Virus record (IMG/VR): IMGVR_UViG_3300047157_000036
Location: 1 to 37,925 of that record
Reading direction: 5' to 3' (one strand)
DNA from: a virus
Length of the DNA stretch: 37,925 nucleotides
Shown: positions 9,631 through 14,509 of the stretch, piece by piece
Layout of the letters: each line of letters begins with the position of its first letter
Position numbering within the stretch: position 1 is the stretch's first letter
Translations under genes and position numbers: made by a program
The notes under the pieces: generated by a model
Told to the model about the DNA's origin: nothing
Databases searched by the model: none
What the model saw: only the letters and a program-made list of their open reading frames with translations

Positions 9631-9998
9631 TAATCGTCTATAGCTTCTATTACTTCACCTTCAAAGGTAGCTTGTTCCTCTGCTTCTTGCTTTTCTATAG
9701 CCTTTACGGATTCAACAATAATATTTATTCCTAAATCCTGGTGTTCATGTTTTATTTCAACAGCTTTATGTGCTGGAACAATTCTATCCATGCACATCTT
9801 TAAACAATGTCTATCACCTTTTAAGGCTAACTCAATAACCTTGTCCACAATCTCTGGACCTCTTGCTGATAATACTTCTCTGCTTAAAGCTGTATATTTG
9901 TTTACTGAACCTACGGGTCTGCCTGCTGGATTCAATGATGGCATGCCCTTGTATAAATTGGGATTACCTGCTTTTCTTTTTTTTGTTTCCTTTGGCAT
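9630..9998 (-). CDS. terS: Probable terminase small subunit
   Basis: 122 residues from the ATG at 9998, beginning MPKETKKRKAGNPN. The segment LNPAGRPVGSVNKYTALSREVL is the DNA-binding style N-terminus I associate with small terminase-like proteins. The C-terminal half is helical and acidic. A longer frame opens at 10058, but a sigma70-type promoter lies inside that extension with its predicted transcript start near 10031, so the longer start would not be transcribed from it. AGGACAAAGG precedes the ATG at 9998. It directly precedes terL. Its role would be recognising phage DNA and loading it into TerL. The family call is from sequence style and position. Confidence 0.72.
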   Translation of the reverse strand: MPKETKKRKAGNPNLYKGMPSLNPAGRPVGSVNKYTALSREVLSARGPEIVDKVIELALKGDRHCLKMCMDRIVPAHKAVEIKHEHQDLGINIIVESVKAIEKQEAEEQATFEGEVIEAIDD

Positions 9999-10037
9999 AC
10001 CTTTGTCCTGTGTTAAAAAGGGAGGTTCTATACCCCT

Positions 10038-10066
10038 ATTATACCACGCTTTGTTCATAATTGCAA
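10038..10066 (-). promoter_or_regulatory. Extended -10 sigma70-type late promoter (leftward)
   Basis: On the minus strand TTGCAA (10066-10061), a 17-base spacer and TATAAT (10043-10038), preceded by TGG so that an extended -10 (TGnTATAAT) is also present. The predicted start is near 10031, giving a leader of about 33 bases to the terS ATG at 9998. It is the only strong leftward promoter I can see near the head of the late block and probably drives terS onward. Host RNA polymerase would read it, since no phage polymerase is recognised. Confidence 0.75.
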
Positions 10067-10191
10067 CACTTTTCTCAAAAAAGCCACTAATTGTACCTTT
10101 GGGTTAGTAAATTGCTAATGTGGGGTCCAAATTCCATCTCATGTGCTATTGAGCTAAAGTTTAACTTTCGAAATTATAAAAAAGGGTCCCC

Positions 10192-10297
10192 CCGTGGCTG
10201 TGCGTGGCTCAGAATGGCAACTTCTGACCAGTCATGGCTCATCATGGCAACGGGGGATTGTGGTCCAGTGTGGCAATGTGTGGTCATGAGTGGTAAG
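10192..10297 (+). repeat. Array of ten decamer repeats, TGG every 10 bp
   Basis: TGG begins at 10195, 10205, 10215, 10235 and 10245 (TGA takes the place at 10225), then after a 16-bp step at 10261, 10271, 10281 and 10291. Most units read RTGGCW or GTGGT. All are on the plus strand, so they face the same side of the helix within each half. CCCCCGT (10189-10195) and ACGGGGG (10250-10256) form an inverted repeat around the first half. The exact 10-mer TGGCTCAGAA recurs at 10205 and 10370, and further TGGC copies lie at 10349 and 10414. The array lies between the divergent promoters beside terS. It could be an origin, an operator or a packaging site. No convincing gene is visible in 10067-10515. 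Confidence 0.75.
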
Positions 10298-10436
10298 TCT
10301 GAATAAAAGTGTCTGTGATAGTCAACGATTAGCTCTAAGCACTAGGTATGGCAGGGTAGAGAAAAATAATGGCTCAGAAACAAAAATCAATTATTATTGG
10401 GGTAGTAATACAATGGCTAGGGTTTGGGGTTTGCGT

Positions 10437-10446
10437 CCAAATTTGG
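10437..10446. repeat. Palindrome CCAAATTTGG in the divergent control region
   Basis: A perfect 10-bp palindrome lying about 70 bp upstream of the rightward early promoter. The surrounding sequence is G-rich on its left (GGGTTTGGGGTTTGCG) and AT-rich on its right. It could be an operator half-site pair for a dimeric regulator, but it occurs once and no partner copy was found. Confidence 0.35.
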
Positions 10447-10515
10447 GCATTCTCGAGCGTCTGAGAGCATATTGATAATATATGCAATTATTTAATAAAA
10501 TAATCAAAATAAAGC

Positions 10516-10543
10516 TTGACAATGAATAAATTATCATTAATAT
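10516..10543 (+). promoter_or_regulatory. Rightward early promoter P1
   Basis: A perfect -35 TTGACA (10516-10521), a 16-base spacer and TAATAT (10538-10543) as a 4/6 -10, with an AT-rich upstream stretch. The core AAGCTTGACAA, then 11 bases, then TCATTAA is repeated with the same spacing at 11795-11821 (P2), which argues that it is functional. The first early gene begins at 10575. A host sigma70 promoter is the simplest reading. Confidence 0.7.
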
Positions 10544-10574
10544 GGGTGTTTCATTAACTATATAAGGTAATAAC

Positions 10575-10733
10575 ATGGAAATTAGTAAAGAAAAAGCATT
10601 AGAAATGGCAACACAATACAAACTAGAAAGACCAAAAACATTTCATAGTATTAATTACATAGCTAAAAAGATTTACCAACATCAAACATATGAATGGTTT
10701 AAAGCAGCTACATCAAAAAAAGGAGATAAATAA
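10575..10733 (+). CDS. First early gene, 52-residue protein of unknown function
   Basis: ATG at 10575 after AAGGTAATAAC, 52 residues beginning MEISKEKALEMATQYK and ending FKAATSKKGDK, a lysine-rich helical protein. It is the first gene after promoter P1, the position of immediate-early host-takeover proteins in many phages. No family is recognised. The leader TATAAGGTAATAACATG is nearly repeated before the gene at 11317, suggesting a shared early translation signal. Confidence 0.65.
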   Translation: MEISKEKALEMATQYKLERPKTFHSINYIAKKIYQHQTYEWFKAATSKKGDK

Positions 10734-10734
10734 C

Positions 10735-10918
10735 ATGACAAACCTTAGAACTATACAGTGACAACGAACTCAGCTTGCAAGTATACAATGATGAGTATTT
10801 TTATAATGAAAGAGAAAACCAAGATTTTTTGATGGCTTTAATAGATGAGGAATTTCACTATACAGAAGCACAGAGAAAAATATTAATTGATGACTTAAAC
10901 CAACGAGGAGAAATAACA
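10735..10918 (+). pseudogene. Early gene broken by one-base shift(s), unknown function
   Basis: An ATG at 10735 follows AGGAG, but its frame stops after eight codons. The next frame carries coding-like sequence from ACC at 10742 (TLELYSDNELSLQVYNDEYF, then YNERENQDFLMALIDEEF). Adding one A to the AAA at 10740-10742 restores MTKTLELYSDNELS. At the far end the frame runs into the next gene without a stop; removing one A near 10898 would give an ending DDLTNEEK and a TAA just before the ATG at 10919, matching the EENK endings of neighbouring genes. A TTG at 10775 is the only in-frame start otherwise. Function is unknown. Probably an intact gene with homopolymer errors. Confidence 0.55.
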
Positions 10919-11230
10919 ATGGCAAAATTTCAAATGACAGACGCAAAAAGCGGGTTAAATTTAAAGAGCGGTAAAATAGACATGAGTTTGTATACGACTG
11001 TTTACAGGAACCATGACGAGGACGATATAAACGAAGTGGACTTATTATTATCTCTTTTAGGTGGTTATAATAAACACGGCAGAAAGTTTGACCTTGAGCA
11101 ATTTAAAGAGCTAGAAAAAAAGTTTAATGAAATCATTGAACAAGCGAGTTATATACTAAAGCAAGAAACCACAGAGGAAAGAGAAGTCAGAGAGTATTCC
11201 GAGGACAGCCAAAAAGGGGTCTTATTCTAG
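10919..11230 (+). CDS. Early protein of unknown function
   Basis: 103 residues from the ATG at 10919 (MAKFQMTDAKSGLNLKSGKI), preceded by GAGGAG at an 8-base spacing identical to neighbouring gene junctions. It contains RNHDEDDINEVDLLLSLLGG and a helical, acidic C-terminus ending SQKGVLF. The frame is open upstream into the preceding broken gene, so a fused 150-residue protein is the alternative. Terminator T1 follows 22 bases after the stop. No family is recognised. Confidence 0.6.
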   Translation: MAKFQMTDAKSGLNLKSGKIDMSLYTTVYRNHDEDDINEVDLLLSLLGGYNKHGRKFDLEQFKELEKKFNEIIEQASYILKQETTEEREVREYSEDSQKGVLF

Positions 11231-11251
11231 ACTTTATTTAATACCCTTAAC

Positions 11252-11274
11252 AACCCCCTTAATTGGGGGTTTTT
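11252..11274 (+). terminator. Intrinsic terminator T1
   Basis: AACCCCC, loop TTAATT, GGGGGTT and a run of five T: a 7-bp GC-rich stem with a U tract. It lies after the early gene ending at 11230 and before the gene at 11317. Nearly the same hairpin recurs at 11554-11575. Confidence 0.8.
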
Positions 11275-11316
11275 AGGTGAAAGAACTATAATTTTATAAC
11301 TATAAGAGGTAATAAC

Positions 11317-11529
11317 ATGACAAGAAAAGATTATATAAAGTTTGCTGAAACTATTAAAAATAGCATTTATCCATTAGGAGCTAAATTTGATAACAAAACA
11401 ATATTAAAAATTACAGAGGACTTAATCGAAGTATTCAGAGAGGATAACGAAAGGTTTGACTCTGAAAGATTTAGAGAAGCTTGCAATCATTATTGGGATG
11501 GTCAACAGTGGAGAATTAAAACCCCTTAA
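11317..11529 (+). CDS. Small conserved phage protein in its own terminator-bounded cassette
   Basis: 70 residues: MTRKDYIKFAETIKNSIYPL at the start, then a helical middle (ILKITEDLIEVFREDN) and RFREACNHYWDGQQWRIKTP at the end. Short proteins with this MTRKDY start and FxEAC motif are common in phage early regions; I know no function. The ATG follows AAGAGGTAATAAC. It is preceded by terminator T1 and followed by T2, so expression depends on readthrough or on a weak local promoter (TATAAT at 11287-11292, no good -35). Confidence 0.8.
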   Translation: MTRKDYIKFAETIKNSIYPLGAKFDNKTILKITEDLIEVFREDNERFDSERFREACNHYWDGQQWRIKTP

Positions 11530-11553
11530 TAATAGACACTAAAAAAAAACAAT

Positions 11554-11575
11554 AACCCCCTTAAATGGGGGTTTT
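11554..11575 (+). terminator. Intrinsic terminator T2
   Basis: AACCCCC, loop TTAAAT, GGGGGTT with a TTTT tract, 25 bases after the stop at 11529. It differs from T1 by a single loop base and the base after the U tract. The pair isolates the gene between them. Confidence 0.8.
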
Positions 11576-11585
11576 GTGGTTCTTA

Positions 11586-11714
11586 TGGTATTACTAGTAA
11601 GAATAAGAATAATTAATTATATAGACCTGTTTACAGGGGTTTTTAATGCTTAAAATCTGTAATACAAGCTCCATATTTTAGATTTAAGCGTACTTTATTG
11701 ATTGAGTAATACCA
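11586..11714 (+). other. Candidate structured non-coding RNA or palindromic element
   Basis: There is no gene from 11530 to 11926. Within this gap TGGTATTACT (11586-11595) and AGTAATACCA (11705-11714) form a perfect 10-bp inverted repeat closing a 129-base segment. Inside, GCTTAAAATCT (11648-11658) pairs with AGATTTAAGC (11680-11689) as ten pairs with one bulged A, and a short CCTG/CAGG stem followed by GGGGTTTTT sits at 11626-11645. Nested stems in AT-rich sequence can arise by chance, but the long perfect outer arms are unusual. No promoter is obvious directly upstream, so transcription would come by readthrough of T2. Confidence 0.4.
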
Positions 11715-11796
11715 AGGCAAGGGTAAAGAATAAAGATTAAAGGAATATACCTTAATGACTGCGAGAGCTAAATTGAAAATAAAGTTAATAAAAAGC

Positions 11797-11824
11797 TTGA
11801 CAAATAGAAAAAAATCATTAAACT
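11797..11824 (+). promoter_or_regulatory. Rightward early promoter P2 (repeat of P1)
   Basis: TTGACA at 11797-11802, a 16-base spacer, TAAACT at 11819-11824. It shares AAGCTTGACAA and, 12 bases after TTGACA, TCATTAA with P1, and both have AT-rich upstream DNA. It stands in front of the second early cluster (11927-13895), restarting transcription after T1 and T2. Confidence 0.65.
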
Positions 11825-11830
11825 TGTGTG

Positions 11831-11903
11831 CTGAGTATAAAGAGGGACAGACACCATTAGGGGGGACCTTCGGAAGTGACCCTTAGCTCAAGTAATTTTT
11901 TTT
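11831..11903 (+). promoter_or_regulatory. 5' leader of the P2 transcript with inverted repeat and T8 tract
   Basis: The predicted leader starts near 11831 and runs to the ATG at 11927. It holds GCTGAG (11830-11835) facing CTTAGC (11882-11887), a G6 run, a CTTCGG element and, after the repeat, eight T at 11896-11903. The order stem then U tract is that of an attenuator. The stem is short and encloses about 46 bases, so this is tentative. Confidence 0.3.
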
Positions 11904-11926
11904 ACAAAAATTTTAGGAAAATAAAT

Positions 11927-12127
11927 ATGCAAAATGAAGGACGCAACTGGACACCCATTAAAGAAGTAAACTTGATAGACTGTGCAGTGGAATATAAAAA
12001 GATGCACAATCTATACCTAGATGCTGACTTTGATGATAAAATGGATTTAGCTTTATTCTATAAAGGTAAGGCTAAATATTACAAGGACCTTGTTAACGCA
12101 GGGATTGAACACACAGTAAACTTTTAA
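11927..12127 (+). CDS. Early protein of unknown function
   Basis: 66 residues from the ATG at 11927, which follows TTTTAGGAAAATAAAT; a GTG at 11876 in the same frame lies in the structured leader and has no ribosome site. The sequence MQNEGRNWTPIKEVNLIDCA, then YLDADFDDKMDLALFYKGKA, reads as a small helical protein. It is the first gene after P2. No family is recognised. Confidence 0.7.
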   Translation: MQNEGRNWTPIKEVNLIDCAVEYKKMHNLYLDADFDDKMDLALFYKGKAKYYKDLVNAGIEHTVNF

Positions 12128-12143
12128 TAAGGAGAAACACATA

Positions 12144-12302
12144 ATGAGTAGAGTGTCAGAAGCAATAGAAAATTTAGAAGAACTAACAGATAGTGAAGTA
12201 TTGGATTTAATATACAATTGGTCAGAGGAATTAACAGAGTACGAGATAATGACTAACCCTATATTAAATGGACTTTTAAATATATTAGAGGAGAATAAAT
12301 AA
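12144..12302 (+). CDS. Early acidic micro-protein
   Basis: 52 residues, strongly acidic and helical (MSRVSEAIENLEELTDSEVL at the start, ILEENK at the end). AAGGAG precedes the ATG at a normal distance. Its TAA overlaps the next ATG (TAATG). No family is recognised; highly acidic small early proteins in phages are sometimes DNA mimics or enzyme inhibitors, which is only a possibility here. Confidence 0.65.
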   Translation: MSRVSEAIENLEELTDSEVLDLIYNWSEELTEYEIMTNPILNGLLNILEENK

Positions 12303-12577
12303 TGTATAAAGTAGTAGACCACCACACAGACCAAGGGCATAGAGTAGCTTTAATATTCAAACAGGGCAGGAAGTGGACCCACCTTGTTTATTATGACTAC
12401 CCTATCAGAGTAAGGAAGGTCCTTAATAACGAGGAAAGGTACTGGAAGCACTTAACAAAGTATGATACCTCTAAGGGCATGAAGTACGCAATTAAGAAGG
12501 TAAGAGAAATGGCAAGGGCATACTATGGCTTAGAAAGAAACATTCCCAAGTCATTAAAGAAAGTATATAAATTTTAA
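12302..12577 (+). CDS. Early basic protein of unknown function
   Basis: 91 residues, rich in K, R and aromatic residues: MYKVVDHHTDQGHRVALIFK, then KWTHLVYYDYPIRVRKV, and a basic helical end (YAIKKVREMARAYYGLERNI). The charge suggests nucleic-acid contact. It is coupled by TAATG to the acidic protein before it, so an acidic/basic pair is possible. No family is recognised. Confidence 0.7.
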   Translation: MYKVVDHHTDQGHRVALIFKQGRKWTHLVYYDYPIRVRKVLNNEERYWKHLTKYDTSKGMKYAIKKVREMARAYYGLERNIPKSLKKVYKF

Positions 12578-12593
12578 TAGAGGAGTAAACATA

Positions 12594-12764
12594 ATGGCTA
12601 ACTATAAATATGAAGTATTATTTAATGGTGATATACCAGTCAAAGTAAACAATTTAGAAGAAGCAGAAAAATTAAAAGATTCAATGGAAAAAGCAGGGTA
12701 TAATGATGTGCGTGTTAAAAGATACTGGCACATGGATGAACTTATAACAGAGGAGAATAAATAA
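12594..12764 (+). CDS. Early micro-protein of unknown function
   Basis: 56 residues: MANYKYEVLFNGDIPVKVNN, LEEAEKLKDS, then an end TEENK. The alternation of a short beta strand pair, a helix and another strand (NDVRVKRYW) suggests a compact alpha/beta fold. A GAGGAG ribosome site precedes the ATG, and the stop overlaps the next start as TAATG. Confidence 0.65.
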   Translation: MANYKYEVLFNGDIPVKVNNLEEAEKLKDSMEKAGYNDVRVKRYWHMDELITEENK

Positions 12765-12970
12765 TGATTAACAATAGCTTTAGTTTTATGAAAGAAGGTT
12801 TTGATTGGCAACAAGCACAGTCTAAAGACATGCAAGAACTAGAAGATAGACATGACTCAGATGAAGAAGAATTAAAACGTGAACAAGAGATAATGAGGAA
12901 TGATGACTTGCGTGATGAGTATAGAGAGCGAGGATTGGACCCTCGTGACTTTTATTCGGAGGTAGATTAA
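12764..12970 (+). CDS. Early charged helical protein
   Basis: 68 residues, dominated by E, D, R and K (ELEDRHDSDEEELKREQEIM), likely a single long helix or coiled coil. It overlaps both neighbours at TAATG junctions. No family is recognised. Confidence 0.65.
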   Translation: MINNSFSFMKEGFDWQQAQSKDMQELEDRHDSDEEELKREQEIMRNDDLRDEYRERGLDPRDFYSEVD

Positions 12971-13233
12971 TGGCTAACCCTAATAATAATATGAACGCTT
13001 ATAAACAAGCATTGGAAATCAATAGGAAGTTAAAGCGAGAGAATGACAGTCTTACTGACAGTAATAATAATCTTAATGAAATCGTTTCAAATTTTTTAGA
13101 TACAATGAATGAGTTAGAAGATAAGTTTGATAAAGTTAATGAAATAATAGATAATCTACGTGAATGGAAGTATAATGAAACAGATGATTATGAAGATGCT
13201 TTTAATAAAATAAAGGAGGCACTAAATGGCTGA
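12970..13233 (+). CDS. Early coiled-coil protein
   Basis: 87 residues. An asparagine-rich start (MANPNNNMNAYKQALEINRK) is followed by heptad-like helix (LTDSNNNLNEIVSNFLDTMN, ELEDKFDKVNEIIDNL) and an acidic tail. Probably a dimeric coiled coil. It overlaps the next gene by eight bases. No function can be assigned. Confidence 0.65.
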   Translation: MANPNNNMNAYKQALEINRKLKRENDSLTDSNNNLNEIVSNFLDTMNELEDKFDKVNEIIDNLREWKYNETDDYEDAFNKIKEALNG

Positions 13234-13465
13234 TATAAACGGAATAGAAAGAACTTATGCTAATAAAGATGAGTATGATTGGGAAGGTGGTGAAGTAGAT
13301 GAGCCACAGTTATACAATTATAAAGTAGATGTTAAGTGGACAGGTACCATAGCTTCATTTAACATAGTGGCTGAGAGCCAACAGGAAGCTGTTCTAGTGG
13401 CTAATAAAAAGTTAGACATGGATAGCAATGGGTTAATACATTTTGATGTGGAGAAACAGCAATGA
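13226..13465 (+). CDS. Early protein of unknown function
   Basis: 79 residues with an acidic first third (EYDWEGGEVDEPQ), then a likely beta-alpha core: YKVDVKWTGTIASFNIVAES, QQEAVLVANKKL. This resembles small phage proteins in which a strand, helix and strand follow each other, but no named family is certain. It overlaps both neighbours by a few bases, within one translationally coupled set. Confidence 0.65.
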   Translation: MADINGIERTYANKDEYDWEGGEVDEPQLYNYKVDVKWTGTIASFNIVAESQQEAVLVANKKLDMDSNGLIHFDVEKQQ

Positions 13466-13719
13466 AGGCAATGAAAACAACAGTAAAATATACAAAGAAA
13501 GATAGAGTAATTATAACTATGGACACGGAACATTATGAAAAACTATGTGATGGTTATAATAAACTTAGACGAGCTTGTAATATGATGATGGAAACAAATG
13601 ATTTATATTTAAGTGACATGAGAAACCTTGATGATTTACAACATGAGATGCAGTTCTTAGGGTTTGTAAGGGGCGACCATTATTGGAGTGATGTTACTAT
13701 TCCTACTGGAGATAAATAA
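13462..13719 (+). CDS. Early protein of unknown function
   Basis: 85 residues: a basic N-terminus (MKAMKTTVKYTKKDRVIITM), a methionine-rich helical middle (KLRRACNMMMETNDLYLSDM) and an end with FLGFVRGDHYWSDVTIP. It overlaps the next gene by one base (TAATG). No family is recognised. Confidence 0.65.
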   Translation: MKAMKTTVKYTKKDRVIITMDTEHYEKLCDGYNKLRRACNMMMETNDLYLSDMRNLDDLQHEMQFLGFVRGDHYWSDVTIPTGDK

Positions 13720-13895
13720 TGAGATGCAAAGCGTGTAACAAACAACTAAACGATAACGAGTCAGTGTATAAAGACAATGAAACAGGTGAGTATTTAGATA
13801 TGTGTAATAACTGTATTCGTAAGAGCTATGCCAGTTTTGACTTGGATAGTGATGATGATAGAAAATATCTTAATACTTTGTTTACAAATTATTAA
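13719..13895 (+). CDS. Small zinc-ribbon-like protein
   Basis: 58 residues with two cysteine pairs: CKAC at residues 3-6 and CNNC at residues 29-32, separated by a loop with strand-like sequence. That spacing suits a four-cysteine zinc ribbon, with an acidic tail after it (FDLDSDDDRKY). It is the last gene of the early cluster, and promoter P3 begins inside its final codons. Such proteins often contact RNA polymerase or nucleic acid; this is inference from the fold type. Confidence 0.7.
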   Translation: MRCKACNKQLNDNESVYKDNETGEYLDMCNNCIRKSYASFDLDSDDDRKYLNTLFTNY

Positions 13896-13909
13896 TTATG
13901 TGTTATAAT
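13881..13909 (+). promoter_or_regulatory. Extended -10 sigma70-type promoter P3 for the replication genes
   Basis: TTTACA (13881-13886), exactly 17 bases, TATAAT (13904-13909), with TGT directly before it giving TGnTATAAT. This is one of the best consensus promoters in the window. The predicted start is near 13916, leaving a leader of about 127 bases before the SSB gene at 14043. Confidence 0.78.
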
Positions 13910-13933
13910 ATTATTATAGATATATATAAAGTA

Positions 13934-13965
13934 GTAAAGGTTAATAAAGGTTAAGTAAAGGATAA
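13934..13965 (+). repeat. Three copies of TAAAGGWTAA in the SSB leader
   Basis: GTAAAGGTTAA, ATAAAGGTTAA and GTAAAGGATAA lie head to tail at 13934-13965 with a 10-11 base period, in unstructured AT-rich leader RNA. They could be binding sites for a single-strand binding protein or decoy ribosome sites, since no start codon follows them. Confidence 0.55.
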
Positions 13966-13976
13966 ATAAAATATAT

Positions 13977-14029
13977 ATATTAATAGCCATTATGGTGTCG
14001 TGGCTATTGATATTTTTAAACTGACACCA
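13977..14029 (+). promoter_or_regulatory. Hairpin with possible pseudoknot upstream of the SSB ribosome site
   Basis: AATAGCCA (13982-13989) pairs with TGGCTATT (14001-14008), extendable to about 13 pairs with flanking AT and one G-U. The 11-base loop contains TGGTGTC (13993-13999), which is complementary to GACACCA at 14023-14029, a possible H-type pseudoknot ending three bases before the GAGG ribosome site (14032-14035). The hairpin is also followed by TTTTT at 14013-14017, so an attenuator is the alternative reading. Confidence 0.5.
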
Positions 14030-14042
14030 ATGAGGATATAAT

Positions 14043-14489
14043 ATGGCAGTAGCAATCGGTGAAGCACTATACCCCGCTCTCTTTGAGCCTAAGGTAGATA
14101 AATATACACCAACTCCTGGAGTTTACTCGATAGACTTGAAGGTAACTGACGAGGAAAGGGATAGACTGATAGCATCAGGGTTAAAACCTAAACAAAAAGA
14201 TGCTAATGTGTTTGTGTTTAAGCGTAAGCCTATCACAGCTAAGGGCAACCACATGCCTGCACCTACAGTAGTAGATGAGAACAAGCATGGTTGGGATAGT
14301 GCAATTAAGATTGGCAATGGCTCACAGGTAAAGGTGGCATATGATACCTATGAGCATCAAGCAACAGATAAGTATGGTCTTGGTAAATCATTGTCAGCAG
14401 TACAGGTGTTAGAGCTAGTCGAATATTCAGGGGGTGGTAATGCTCTTGATGAGTTTGACGCTGTAACTAAAGAGGATGTTCCATTCTAA
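14043..14489 (+). CDS. Single-stranded DNA-binding protein (T7 gp2.5-like)
   Basis: 148 residues. The core has YPALFEPKVDKYTPTPG at the start, VFVFKRKP in the middle, then WDSAIKIGNGSQVKVAYDTY and GLGKSLSAVQVLELVEYSGG, as in marine T7-like gp2.5 proteins with an OB fold. The C-terminus DAVTKEDVPF is acidic and ends in Phe, the tail by which such proteins contact polymerase and helicase. It coats ssDNA at the fork and aids recombination. It is the first gene after P3, in front of the primase, with a structured leader before it and a terminator-like hairpin after it, so it may be made in excess. Confidence 0.85.
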   Translation: MAVAIGEALYPALFEPKVDKYTPTPGVYSIDLKVTDEERDRLIASGLKPKQKDANVFVFKRKPITAKGNHMPAPTVVDENKHGWDSAIKIGNGSQVKVAYDTYEHQATDKYGLGKSLSAVQVLELVEYSGGGNALDEFDAVTKEDVPF

Positions 14490-14491
14490 TA

Positions 14492-14508
14492 GACATAGTG
14501 TTTATGTC
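14492..14508 (+). other. Small hairpin after the SSB gene
   Basis: GACATA (14492-14497), loop GTGTT, TATGTC (14503-14508): six perfect pairs, directly followed by the larger terminator-like stem. It may protect the 3' end of the SSB message. Confidence 0.45.
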
Positions 14509-14509
14509 A

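Noticed and set aside
10192-10297. Reading the decamer array as a CRISPR
   Set aside because: Units are 10 bp without spacers of constant length and no cas genes are present.
10091-10306. Plus-strand frame over the TGG array
   Set aside because: Its Trp and Cys content only reflects the TGG repeats; there is no ribosome site or protein-like pattern.
10394-10621. Minus-strand frame of 75 codons with hydrophobic residues in the control region
   Set aside because: It overlaps promoter P1 and the first early gene, has no ribosome site, and its hydrophobic look comes from AT-rich DNA.
11287-11292. TATAAT upstream of the gene at 11317 as a promoter
   Set aside because: No -35 is found at 16-18 bases; the upstream sequence is the T1 stem.
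11625-11645. CCTGTTTACAGG followed by GGGGTTTTT as a third early terminator
   Set aside because: The stem has only four usable pairs with a sensible loop, too weak to call by itself; kept only as part of the structured block.
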